From contig JACJZW010000008.1 of the NCBI GenBank assembly GCA_020635355.1, positions 62,001 through 126,000 of the forward strand: 64,000 nucleotides of DNA. Reading direction: 5' to 3'. Each line of letters begins with the position of its first letter. Position 1 is the stretch's first letter. Shown piece after piece: positions 27,348 to 35,322 of the stretch. Both the position numbers and the translations under genes were made by a program. The notes beneath the pieces were generated by a model. It was given only the letters and a program-made list of their open reading frames with translations, was not told the DNA's origin and ran no database searches. The stretch is from Flavobacteriales bacterium (GTDB lineage Bacteria > Bacteroidota > Bacteroidia > NS11-12g > UBA9320).

Positions 27348-29027
27348 ATGAATAGAAAGATCTTTACACTTTTTGTTGGCTTCATTGTTTTCTCACCACT
27401 TTTCGCACAAAATCAGACCGTTGGTTTGTTTACGTACGATACAACCATTGCCGAAGGGTACACCCTGGTGGCTCCTTTTGCCAGTCACTCCACCTACCTG
27501 ATCAATAACTGTGGTCATGAGGTGCACAGCTGGCAAAGTGATTACACCCCGGGTGCCAATGCCTACCTCATGCCGGATGGAAGTTTGCTTCGTTCCGGGC
27601 AAGTATTTTCTCGGTTTATGGAAGCCGGAGGAAATGGCGGCATTCTGGAACGATTCAATTGGAACGGTGACCTGGTTTGGAGCTATCAAATATCCAACGA
27701 CACCTTCAGCCAGCACCACGACTTTGAAGTGATGCCAAATGGCAACATCCTGGTTCTGATTTGGGAACGAATTGATCGGGATACCGCACTAAACCATGGA
27801 CGGAAGCCGGAATTAATCATGGACTCGTTTATCTGGAGCGAAAAAATCATCGAAATCAAACCAAAAGGGAGCAATGGTGCCGATGTGGTTTGGGAATGGC
27901 GCGCTATGGACCACCTGGTTCAGGATGAATATTCCGACAAGGAAGACTATGGCAATATTTCTGATTACCCGGAGCGCCTCGACTTCAACTCTCCATTGAT
28001 TAACAATATGAACGATTGGTTGCATTTTAATTCATTGGATTACAATGCAGATCTCGATCAAATCCTGATTAGTTGTCATGCCTTCAGTGAACTTTACATC
28101 ATCGATCACAGCACCTCGTCTTCGGAATCTTCCGGACACTTCGGCGGAAATCATGGCAAAGGGGGGGATATCCTCTATCGCTGGGGTAACCCTCAGGTTT
28201 ATGGTCGAGGAACGGTATCAGAACGACAACTTTATAAGCAACACGATGCCCAATGGATTCCCAAGGGGTTCCCCAATGAGAATAAAATTTTGGTGTTCAA
28301 CAACGGGACAGAACGAAAGTATTCCAGCCTGGACATCATCCAGCCGCCCACCAAACCGGGAAGCAATACTTATGTTCTCGAAGCTACCAAAGCCTATGGC
28401 CCAGATGCCGCTTCGTACAGCTACACAGGAACACCACAGTCTTCGTTCTTTTCCACCAATATGGGTGGAGTACAGCCGTTAAAACAGGGAGGATTCTTTG
28501 TTTGTCAAAGTGCCTCCGGCCGATTGTTCCAAATCAACGGTGATGATGAAATTGTTTGGGATTACACCTCGCCAATTACCGGCAAGGGTCCTGTTGATCA
28601 AGGTGTGAAAGCAACGGGTAATGCCGTTTTCCGATCACTGAAATATCCTGCGAACTACAAGGCGTTTGAAAGTGTGACTTTAAAGGACGGGCTTCCGTTG
28701 GAAGGAAAATACCTATATCAATTTTGTGATGATACCACAGGAAGTGCAGAACCAACCGATACCACCACGCATGGAGGGTTTGTTTCACTCAACGCAACAA
28801 CATCACGGGTTTGGCCTAATCCTGCAGGAAACAAGGTGCATGTAGAGAGTGATGATATTCTCCTGTGCGTAAACGTCCTGTCATTAGACGGCCGCACCTT
28901 GATCGCAACAAAACCAAACGATGCCCGTTCAACTGACCTGGATTTGAGTAACCTCTCGGCTGGTTCTTACCTGATTGAAGTGGTTCAAAAAGACCAACGC
29001 TCGTTGATTCGGTTAGTTCGAAACTAA
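27348..29027 (+). CDS. T9SS-secreted arylsulfotransferase-like protein
   Basis: A 559-residue secreted protein. Residues 1-20 are a signal peptide ending FAQ. Residues about 25-455 form an arylsulfotransferase-like (ASST) propeller with repeated GS/GNILV-type strands: DGSLLRSGQVF, NGDLVWSYQISND, QHHDFEVMPNGNILVL and GDDEIVWDYTSPITG. The last 80 residues form a type A T9SS sorting domain (VWPNPAGNKVHVES, AGSYLIEVVQ). The enzymatic role of this family in Bacteroidota is not proven; ASST-type propellers can transfer sulfate between phenols. It appears monocistronic. Confidence 0.88.
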   Translation: MNRKIFTLFVGFIVFSPLFAQNQTVGLFTYDTTIAEGYTLVAPFASHSTYLINNCGHEVHSWQSDYTPGANAYLMPDGSLLRSGQVFSRFMEAGGNGGILERFNWNGDLVWSYQISNDTFSQHHDFEVMPNGNILVLIWERIDRDTALNHGRKPELIMDSFIWSEKIIEIKPKGSNGADVVWEWRAMDHLVQDEYSDKEDYGNISDYPERLDFNSPLINNMNDWLHFNSLDYNADLDQILISCHAFSELYIIDHSTSSSESSGHFGGNHGKGGDILYRWGNPQVYGRGTVSERQLYKQHDAQWIPKGFPNENKILVFNNGTERKYSSLDIIQPPTKPGSNTYVLEATKAYGPDAASYSYTGTPQSSFFSTNMGGVQPLKQGGFFVCQSASGRLFQINGDDEIVWDYTSPITGKGPVDQGVKATGNAVFRSLKYPANYKAFESVTLKDGLPLEGKYLYQFCDDTTGSAEPTDTTTHGGFVSLNATTSRVWPNPAGNKVHVESDDILLCVNVLSLDGRTLIATKPNDARSTDLDLSNLSAGSYLIEVVQKDQRSLIRLVRN

Positions 29028-29031
29028 GCGA

Positions 29032-29526
29032 TCACGAGGGAAAGATAATTTGCTTCTGGAAGCTGGCTTTCTCCAGCTCCAGAAGCTTTTCTTTTATAGC
29101 GAGTCCTCCAATATATCCCGTGAGCTGGCCGTTCTTTCCTAAAACCCGATGACACGGAATAACAATGGGTAGAGGATTGCGAGCTACGGCTTGTCCTACT
29201 GCTCGGGCACAGGTGGGTTTGTTTAAATGATTGGCGATGGATTGATAGGTGGTCACATATCCTCGTGGAATACGCCGTATTAACTCCCAAACCTCCTGTT
29301 GAAACTGTGTTCCTTCTAAACCAATTGGGTGATCAAATTCAACATCTTTACCGTCAAAATATTCGGCAAGCCAGTTCTCGAGATGATGAATATGATCGTT
29401 AGACTGTTTAGATCCGCTCAGCGAACCAAAATGAATGGCAATTACCTGATGATCGTTTGCCTGTAAGGTAATAACACCCACTGGTGTGGAGACAACGGAT
29501 TGATATAGGTGTTCCGTTGGTTTCAT
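29032..29526 (-). CDS. ogt: Methylated-DNA--protein-cysteine methyltransferase
   Basis: A 164-residue suicide DNA-repair enzyme that moves methyl groups from O6-methylguanine to its own Cys. The acceptor is Cys125 in IPCHRV. The DNA-reading helix contains the arginine finger ARAVGQAVARNP near residue 105, and the tail motif is GYIGGLAIKEKLLELE. No Ada-like N-terminal sensor domain is present, so it is of the Ogt kind. It overlaps the upstream acyltransferase gene by four bases. Confidence 0.95.
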   Translation of the reverse strand: MKPTEHLYQSVVSTPVGVITLQANDHQVIAIHFGSLSGSKQSNDHIHHLENWLAEYFDGKDVEFDHPIGLEGTQFQQEVWELIRRIPRGYVTTYQSIANHLNKPTCARAVGQAVARNPLPIVIPCHRVLGKNGQLTGYIGGLAIKEKLLELEKASFQKQIIFPS

Positions 29527-30077
29527 GGTGTTAACCGAACGCCATTCTCGGGTAGTTTTCCTTTGAATTGACTATACCAGGTTTTTAATTCTTGTATAAA
29601 TGGCTCAACCTGACCTTCGGCATGTTTGGCTTCACCAATAACAACCTCTTTACGGGAGTAGTCGAAAGCAACAGGTACAATGGGAACCCCGGTTTGTTGT
29701 GCCAGGTAAAAAAAGCCGGTTCGCCAATTGGGATTGAAGGATCGAGTTCCTTCCGGAGTAATGGTTAGAATGAACGAATCTTCCCGGTTAAAGATATCCT
29801 TAAGTTGTTCCACAAAATTGGTTTTGTTCTTTCGCTCAACCGGATAGCCGCCAAGGCGTCGAAAAAGCCAACCCAACGGCCAAATAAACAACTCCTTCTT
29901 GGCCAGATAACGGGGATAAAATCGGATCTCGGCCCGGGCTCCTACCCCAACTAAAAAATCCCAATTGCTGGTGTGTGGTGCCACCAACAGTATGTACTTG
30001 GACGCATTGGGAAGATTTTCCCTGTCAATGACCCTCCAACCGAGGTGTTTAAAAATCCAGGCATATAACCAGCGCAC
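29523..30077 (-). CDS. 1-acylglycerol-3-phosphate acyltransferase-like protein
   Basis: A 184-residue PlsC-family acyltransferase. The catalytic HX4D motif is HTSNWD near residue 36. The phosphate-binding EGTR motif lies near 108, and the third block VPIVPVAFDY near 130. It is shorter than typical PlsC and resembles the compact Bacteroidota form. It begins with GTG 30077, the only plausible start with the usual N terminus. It is nine bases from the HCDH-like gene upstream and overlaps ogt downstream. Confidence 0.87.
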   Translation of the reverse strand: MRWLYAWIFKHLGWRVIDRENLPNASKYILLVAPHTSNWDFLVGVGARAEIRFYPRYLAKKELFIWPLGWLFRRLGGYPVERKNKTNFVEQLKDIFNREDSFILTITPEGTRSFNPNWRTGFFYLAQQTGVPIVPVAFDYSRKEVVIGEAKHAEGQVEPFIQELKTWYSQFKGKLPENGVRLTP

Positions 30078-30086
30078 GTATTCTGT

Positions 30087-30749
30087 TTACATCGATGATG
30101 AAGTTCGATAATACGCCGTTTTTAGTTCAGGACAAACTTTATATCGCTCATCCCCTGTATCCGCGCGCAGGGCTGATAACACCTCGTAGACATTTTTTAC
30201 GCCTACCTTCTCGCACCATTCAAACGGCCCAAAGGGGTATGCGGTCCCCAACTTCATACCCGTATCGATATCCTCTTTGGTTGCAGTGCCCTCCTGAAGC
30301 GTGTAGAACGCCTCATTGATAATCATAAAAATAATCCTCGGAGTTACCATACCTACCCGTGACTTCACCCATTCGGGCTTCCATTCCAATTCTGTAGCCA
30401 CCCTATTAAATAACTCCTTGTCTTCTTCCCTGCAACAGCATACCTCTGTTAGCTCGCGGTCAATAAAGGTGGGAAGGGCGTTCATTCCAATCAAATGACA
30501 CTCTACAACGGAGGCGTAGTGGGCAATTTCCTGCTCCAATTGGCGCTTCACTGCACAAACCACCACCGGAATACCTTTTAAATAGGCATAATCCTCGATG
30601 CGGTTATCGAAGTCGTCAAAATTGAGATCAAACACCAAATCAGCACCTTTGAAATTCTTATTTTTGACTTCAATAAGTTCGTGCTTTGAAGGTAGTTTCT
30701 TCCGTAATTCTGCAATTCTGTTCGGGGTTCCTGTTACTGCTATCTTCAT
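30087..30749 (-). CDS. 3-hydroxyacyl-CoA dehydrogenase-like protein, active site altered
   Basis: A 220-residue protein. The C-terminal half (about 125-215) is a clear HCDH C-terminal domain: VGMVTPRIIFMIINEAF, then ATKEDIDTGMKLGTAYPFGPFEW. The N-terminal Rossmann part is short and its glycine motif reads TGTPNR rather than GxGxxG. At the position of the catalytic His (usual IGMHFFNP) the chain reads IGMNALP, with Asn90. The residue-level comparison is from memory of the family. It is likely not a normal beta-oxidation dehydrogenase. ATG 30749 is preferred to an upstream alternative because the Rossmann strand KIAVTG starts there. Confidence 0.75.
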   Translation of the reverse strand: MKIAVTGTPNRIAELRKKLPSKHELIEVKNKNFKGADLVFDLNFDDFDNRIEDYAYLKGIPVVVCAVKRQLEQEIAHYASVVECHLIGMNALPTFIDRELTEVCCCREEDKELFNRVATELEWKPEWVKSRVGMVTPRIIFMIINEAFYTLQEGTATKEDIDTGMKLGTAYPFGPFEWCEKVGVKNVYEVLSALRADTGDERYKVCPELKTAYYRTSSSM

Positions 30750-30790
30750 GTTCGGTGTCTTCGGACAAAAATACAATCGACCATACAGAT

Positions 30791-31174
30791 ATGACTTCCC
30801 GAGAAATAATCCATACCGACAAAGCCCCGGCCGCAATTGGTCCATACAGTCAGGCCGTTAAGGTGGGCAACACGCTCTACTGCTCCGGGCAAATATGTAT
30901 TGATCCGTCTAACGGTGAACTCAACAATGCCACCATTGAAGCAGAAACCCAGCAGGTAATGAAAAACATTGGAGCCGTTTTAGAGGCCGCTGGCATGGAT
31001 TATTCGAATGTGGTTAAGGTCACCATCTTTATGCGAGACATGGGTGATTACGCGGCTATAAATGGGGTTTATGCCCAATACTTTACAACTAATCCTCCTG
31101 CCCGTGAAGCGGTGGCCGTAAAAACCCTGCCAAAAGAAGTAGGTGTGGAAATCAGTGTTACCGCGGTACAATGA
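30791..31174 (+). CDS. RidA family reactive-intermediate deaminase
   Basis: A 127-residue cytoplasmic protein that hydrolyses reactive enamine/imine intermediates. The signatures are APAAIGPYSQAV near residue 12, GQICIDPSNGEL near 33, VVKVTIFMRDM near 77 and PPAREAVAVKTLP near 104, in which the Arg binds the substrate carboxylate. The length is typical. The frame extends 105 bases upstream to a TTG, giving a lipoprotein-like start, but this would overlap the divergent HCDH-like gene; ATG 30791 is favoured. It overlaps rdgB by four bases. Confidence 0.93.
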   Translation: MTSREIIHTDKAPAAIGPYSQAVKVGNTLYCSGQICIDPSNGELNNATIEAETQQVMKNIGAVLEAAGMDYSNVVKVTIFMRDMGDYAAINGVYAQYFTTNPPAREAVAVKTLPKEVGVEISVTAVQ

Positions 31175-31752
31175 GCCGGCAGCTTGTTATTGCGTCCAAC
31201 AATCGGCATAAGATTGACGAAATTCAAGCCATTCTGGGTGATCAATACACGTTGATTACCATGAACGAATTGGGATATACCGATGAGATAGACGAAACCG
31301 GAGACACCCTGGAAGCAAATGCCTTGATTAAGGCGAAAGCCCTTCGTAAGATCACCCCATTACCCATCATAAGTGATGATTCCGGCCTGGAAGTTCCTGC
31401 ACTGCAAAATGCTCCAGGTGTTTATTCCGCACGATATGCCGGTCCAGAAAAGAACAATCAGAATAATATGAATAAGCTTCTGACCGAACTTTCCGGAAAT
31501 AATAACCGCACCGCGCAGTTCCGAACCGTGCTCTGTCTGTTGTTAGACAACACCACTCATCTTTTTGAGGGAGTTGTCTCCGGAAGTATAGTAGAGCAAC
31601 CGCGCGGAAAAAATGGCTTTGGCTACGACCCCGTATTTCAGCCCGATGGGTTTTCTTCAACCTTCGCTGAATTACAACCCGAAGTGAAAAATAACATAAG
31701 TCATCGCAAAAGAGCGGTTGAGAAACTGAGTATGTTCATCCAGTCCGCATAA
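31171..31752 (+). CDS. rdgB: dITP/XTP pyrophosphatase
   Basis: A 193-residue house-cleaning enzyme that hydrolyses dITP, dXTP and ITP to monophosphates. The N-terminal ASNNRHKIDEI segment, the metal-binding ETGDTLEANALIKA and SDDSGLEVPAL segments, and the base-reading GKNGFGYDPVF and SHRKRAVEKL segments are all present in order. Its start overlaps the RidA stop by four bases, so both cope with damaged or reactive metabolites from one message. Confidence 0.96.
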   Translation: MSRQLVIASNNRHKIDEIQAILGDQYTLITMNELGYTDEIDETGDTLEANALIKAKALRKITPLPIISDDSGLEVPALQNAPGVYSARYAGPEKNNQNNMNKLLTELSGNNNRTAQFRTVLCLLLDNTTHLFEGVVSGSIVEQPRGKNGFGYDPVFQPDGFSSTFAELQPEVKNNISHRKRAVEKLSMFIQSA

Positions 31753-31764
31753 CATCAGCCATGG

Positions 31765-32463
31765 TTATTGTGCGAGATGACCGCAATAGCTTTCCAGACC
31801 GGATTCATTCAGTAATCGGATTTTTTTTGTGTTCAACTCAATACATCCATCCTGGCTCAGCTCCGTTAACATCCGGATGACTGTTTCATATGTTGTTCCG
31901 GACAACGATGCGATATCTTTACGGGAAAGCGCATAATTGAGTGTGCCATCAGATTGTTTCCCGAAGGCATCACGAATGAGAATTAACGACTCGGCAATTC
32001 GACCCTTCACGGGCATTTGAGCGAGGTTGTGCATCCTCCTCTCCGTTCTTTTCAGCTCATCTGCATAAAAAAACGTCAACGTATAAAGGAAGTCCTGATT
32101 GGTCCGTAACAAGGTTTTGAACAGGCCGGTTGGAATAAAGCAAACCGTTGTTGGCTCAAGAGTTACGGCATTGATCGGGTAAATATCATCAATCCCAAAT
32201 CCACGATGACCGAGGATTTGGCCATCGGCAGCCAACCTCAGGATATAGGTCTTTTTGCCCCAGGTCATATCCACTTTTACCTTACCGTGCAAGATGAAGT
32301 AGATACCCTTTACCTCTTCGCCTTCACGAAAGATGAATTCATTCTTTCTGAAGTGGAGAACCTCTCGTTTTTGTCTAACCAACTCCAACCAATCAGAAGA
32401 AATGTTCTTGCATAGAAAGCAATCTTCCTTGGCACATTCCTTAAGGTCTAGTGGTGAACTCAC
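31765..32463 (-). CDS. Crp/Fnr family regulator of the nos locus
   Basis: A 232-residue transcription factor. A cyclic-nucleotide-binding-like sensor domain spans about residues 20-145 (FIFREGEEVKGIYFILHGKVKV), and a winged helix-turn-helix lies near 180-215 (LSRKDIASLSGTTYETVIRMLTELSQDG). The N terminus has Cys10, Cys15 and Cys18 (C-x4-C-x2-C), which could ligate an iron-sulfur or other redox centre as in Fnr, though the spacing differs from E. coli Fnr. It lies next to the nos operon and between two sets of TGA-N6-TCA sites. I infer control of the nos operon and of the divergent outer-membrane gene. Confidence 0.9.
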   Translation of the reverse strand: MSSPLDLKECAKEDCFLCKNISSDWLELVRQKREVLHFRKNEFIFREGEEVKGIYFILHGKVKVDMTWGKKTYILRLAADGQILGHRGFGIDDIYPINAVTLEPTTVCFIPTGLFKTLLRTNQDFLYTLTFFYADELKRTERRMHNLAQMPVKGRIAESLILIRDAFGKQSDGTLNYALSRKDIASLSGTTYETVIRMLTELSQDGCIELNTKKIRLLNESGLESYCGHLAQ

Positions 32464-32467
32464 CTTG

Positions 32468-32475
32468 CAAAACTA
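32468..32475 (-). promoter_or_regulatory. -7 box of the Crp/Fnr gene
   Basis: Minus-strand TAGTTTTG matches TAnnTTTG and ends four bases before the ATG at 32463. Confidence 0.45.
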
Positions 32476-32533
32476 GGAATTTGACCGGTACTATTTCCCA
32501 GTCTAACTTCATACAAACAACCCGGCTGCGTGC

Positions 32534-32562
32534 GGCAGTATTCTTACGTTAAGAATACTGCC
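32534..32562. promoter_or_regulatory. 29-bp inverted repeat in the regulator/outer-membrane gene gap
   Basis: Perfect 13-base arms, GGCAGTATTCTTA and TAAGAATACTGCC, are separated by CGT. No T tract follows on either strand, so it is not a normal terminator. It lies about 70 bases upstream of the Crp/Fnr ATG and directly next to the TGA-N6-TCA site of the divergent gene. It is probably an operator for a dimeric regulator, or possibly a hairpin in the leader. Confidence 0.7.
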
Positions 32563-32567
32563 AAAGG

Positions 32568-32583
32568 TGTGATTTATGTCATT
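32568..32583 (+). promoter_or_regulatory. Crp/Fnr-type site before the outer-membrane gene
   Basis: TGTGATTTATGTCATT contains TGA-N6-TCA with a consensus left half TGTGA. Its centre (32575.5) is 36.5 bases upstream of the last base of a TTTG at 32609-32612, consistent with an activator site just upstream of the core promoter. Its left half and first three spacer bases, TGTGATTTA, also occur in the site at 40926. Confidence 0.6.
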
Positions 32584-32631
32584 CTTTTATGGGCTTTGTG
32601 GTGCTTTTTTTGACTTTTAAATTCAATTAGA

Positions 32632-33762
32632 ATGATTCAAATCATTAATCACTTGTCGGCTTATTGTACCATGATGTTCAACACAAATTTGAAAACCCTT
32701 TCGCTTCCGGAAACTGGGACTCAGTTTAACATAGGGAAACTCGTACGTGGAATGGTAGCTCTTTCTGCCCTGATTCTCATTAATACAGATTCCCATGCCC
32801 AATCTTGCCACGAATCAGGTCCTGAAGTTCACGGTATGCCACCCATCGGTGTAATGGCTGGTCACACACACGAAAAAGGTCACGTCATGTTCTCATACCG
32901 ATCAATGATCATGTCTATGAAGGGGTTATCACAAAGCGGAACCAATGTGCCCACCCCAACCGTTTTAGAGGACTACATGATGGCTCCTACCACCATGAAC
33001 ATGACTATGCACATGTTGGGTGCTATGTGGGCACCCCACAGTCGCCTGACCATCGGTGTAATGGGCAACTATTCATCTATCAAAATGGATATGACCACTC
33101 TGGTGCACCACCACGGTGAAGGGTCACACGATCACTCTGCTACCAACTATGGTTCCTCAACCATGGAAAATTCCGGCTTCTCGGATACTCGTCTCATGGG
33201 GTTGGTGCGCATTAACAAACACCAGACGCATTGTCTTCACTTAATTGAAGGCATACAACTCCCAACAGGTTCCATTAATTCATCCTTTGCCGGATCTGTC
33301 CTGCCTTATGCCATGCAAATGGGTGGCGGGTCCTTTTCTCTGCTCAGCGGCATCAACTACTCACTCATAAAACGAAAGTACCTTGTTGGGGTTCAGACAC
33401 TTTCTTATGTTCCACTTCATAAGAACTTCAGGGGATATAAAGCCCCCATTAAAGTAGAAACTTCGTGCTGGGCCTCATTGAAACTAACCCGATTTGTAAG
33501 CACTAGTGTGCGGCTTCAATCAATCTATACCTCTAAAATCGTTGGAGAAGACATTGAAATAAACAGCATGATGTCCCCCATGTCTCAGCCATCAAGTACA
33601 CAACACTATTTGATGAACGCTCACATCGGTTTAAATGTAAAACCCTCTATGCGCTGGCGGATGGCCATTGAAGCCGGTTTGCCGCTTATACAACATAACT
33701 ATAGGGTTGCTATGAATCAGCAATGGGGCGGCGTCTTAGGCCTCCAATACATCCTTCCGTAA
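32632..33762 (+). CDS. Met/His-rich outer-membrane protein, probable copper role
   Basis: A 376-residue protein. A hydrophobic stretch near residues 41-57 ending in SHAQ looks like a signal peptide, so the real start may be Met14/15 rather than ATG 32632. The mature N-terminal part is full of Met and His: MPPIGVMAGHTHEKGHVMFSY, TTMNMTMHMLGAMWAP and LVHHHGEGSHDH. The rest has alternating aromatic/polar beta-strands typical of outer-membrane barrels and ends in an aromatic-rich strand. I recall similar proteins annotated only as transporter. Copper uptake or buffering for NosZ is inferred from composition and position. Confidence 0.75.
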   Translation: MIQIINHLSAYCTMMFNTNLKTLSLPETGTQFNIGKLVRGMVALSALILINTDSHAQSCHESGPEVHGMPPIGVMAGHTHEKGHVMFSYRSMIMSMKGLSQSGTNVPTPTVLEDYMMAPTTMNMTMHMLGAMWAPHSRLTIGVMGNYSSIKMDMTTLVHHHGEGSHDHSATNYGSSTMENSGFSDTRLMGLVRINKHQTHCLHLIEGIQLPTGSINSSFAGSVLPYAMQMGGGSFSLLSGINYSLIKRKYLVGVQTLSYVPLHKNFRGYKAPIKVETSCWASLKLTRFVSTSVRLQSIYTSKIVGEDIEINSMMSPMSQPSSTQHYLMNAHIGLNVKPSMRWRMAIEAGLPLIQHNYRVAMNQQWGGVLGLQYILP

Positions 33763-33830
33763 TAGCTAAATGAGGGAAATTCTTGCCCCTTGAATGCTGG
33801 ATTTCTTATGAATTTGAAATCACGCCCCTG

Positions 33831-34619
33831 TTAATAATCCTTGCGTTGTGCTTTGAATAAAATCCCTGACAATGGGGCGGCAGTCCATATCAAGAGTGAT
33901 AACACCGAAACCACGATGCCGGTTGCGTTTCCAAAAAACTTCTGAAATACAGCTCCGGAGTACCCAAGCAAGGCACTCACATCCAGGTTCAGCATCACAA
34001 ACACCCGGCTCAAGTCTATCGGGTTGAGTAAGGTTAATATGATGGCGTGCTGCTCAATTGGGTACTCCCCAAATACAATGAAATACATGAGCAATAAACC
34101 ATCATAAATCACAGCCAAAAAAAGCCAAATGAACAGGGCAAATCCAACGCCCCTCAACTTATCGCGCGATGCCAGAGAAATGAACAGGCTTAACGCCGAG
34201 AATATCAACGACAGAAGAACACCTGAAAGAATGAGAACCATCGGGGTTTCGAGGCTCTCAACCTGTTTCATGCTCAAAGCCATGCCCAGAATTAGCCCAA
34301 GACCAGCGGCCATACTCAATGGAATTGCCACTCCCAGGTACATTCCCAGAAAGGCATGTGTTCGCTTTATGGGCTGAGACAGTAGGAGATAAAGGAAGTC
34401 CGTTTTGTTAAAGTAATACATGCTGGTCATCATGGTACTTACCAACGGTGCCAGCAAGATCACAATGTTCATGATACTCACCATCGCTCGTGAAAAAGAA
34501 CCTGTGAAGTAGATCAACACATAGGTACTAATGGCTATGAATAAGAGATAGGTAATCACCCAAAAGCTGCGCAGGTTGTCAATCAGGACAAACTTGAATA
34601 TGCTAAGAATGGATCTCAT
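33831..34619 (-). CDS. nosY: NosY-type ABC transporter permease
   Basis: A 262-residue ABC-2 permease with six transmembrane helices. The coupling region YYFNKTDFLYLLLSQPIKRTHAFLGMYLG lies near residues 65-93. NosY with NosF and periplasmic NosD forms the NosDFY complex needed for assembly of the Cu-S centre of N2O reductase. ATG 34619 overlaps nosF by 17 bases. It is the last gene of the minus-strand nos operon and converges on the outer-membrane protein gene. Confidence 0.93.
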   Translation of the reverse strand: MRSILSIFKFVLIDNLRSFWVITYLLFIAISTYVLIYFTGSFSRAMVSIMNIVILLAPLVSTMMTSMYYFNKTDFLYLLLSQPIKRTHAFLGMYLGVAIPLSMAAGLGLILGMALSMKQVESLETPMVLILSGVLLSLIFSALSLFISLASRDKLRGVGFALFIWLFLAVIYDGLLLMYFIVFGEYPIEQHAIILTLLNPIDLSRVFVMLNLDVSALLGYSGAVFQKFFGNATGIVVSVLSLLIWTAAPLSGILFKAQRKDY

Positions 34620-35322
34620 GTAATTTGTGCGATTGAATAAAGGATGCAATGGCTTTCTCCAGATTGGGTTGTTGAGTCATGTCCTGAAGTTTGCGGGGTT
34701 CGTCTTTGAAAACAATCTTGCCGTCCAACAAGAAACCAACCTCATCAGCCACCTCTTCCACATCGCTCATGATGTGGCTGGTGAACAAAATGGTTTTCCC
34801 ATTGGCCTTTTCCCTAAGGACCAACTGTTTAAAATTAACCCTCGAAACCGGATCCAAACCCGCCGTTGGCTCATCCAGGATAATGATTGGGGTGTCAAAA
34901 AGGAAGGCTAATACGGCATTGACCTTTTGGCGTGTTCCTCCGCTAAGCTCCCCAAGGGGTTTGTCTAAATGACTCAATAAATCGAAGTATGAAATCAGTT
35001 CCGCGGGGTCACAATTCAATGAACGCAGCTCACCAATCAACTTAAAAAGTTGACGTGCCGTTATATTCTCGGCAAAACGTGCGATCTGGGGCATGTATGA
35101 AACATCCCTTCTGGTGGCAAAATGTGTTGAAGAAGCCCCATTTATAAATATTTCTCCTGACGACGGGCGGACCAAATTCAGAATGCATTTAATCAGGGTA
35201 GACTTCCCCGAGCCATTGGGGCCCAGCAAGCTGATTACTCGTCCCTGAGGAACATAAAAATCAATGTTGCGCAGGACCTCAACCCGACCAAATCGCTTAG
35301 ATACCTTCTTTAATTCGATCAT
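34603..35322 (-). CDS. nosF: NosF-type ABC transporter ATPase
   Basis: A 239-residue ABC ATPase. Walker A GPNGSGKST lies near residue 34, the Q-loop in VSYMPQIARF near 77, the signature LSGGTRQKVNAVLAF near 125 and Walker B IIILDEPTAGLDP near 145, with switch His in TSHIMSDVEEV. It powers NosDFY. The start overlaps the end of nosD by 26 bases, a strong sign of coupled translation. Confidence 0.94.
   Translation of the reverse strand: MIELKKVSKRFGRVEVLRNIDFYVPQGRVISLLGPNGSGKSTLIKCILNLVRPSSGEIFINGASSTHFATRRDVSYMPQIARFAENITARQLFKLIGELRSLNCDPAELISYFDLLSHLDKPLGELSGGTRQKVNAVLAFLFDTPIIILDEPTAGLDPVSRVNFKQLVLREKANGKTILFTSHIMSDVEEVADEVGFLLDGKIVFKDEPRKLQDMTQQPNLEKAIASFIQSHKLHEIHS

Noticed and set aside
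30686..30790. Lipoprotein-like N-terminal extension of the RidA gene from a TTG
   Set aside because: It would overlap 64 bases of the divergent HCDH-like gene in antisense, uses TTG, and RidA proteins normally start at the residue encoded at 30791. Its lipobox appearance (LLSSC) is tempting but probably chance.
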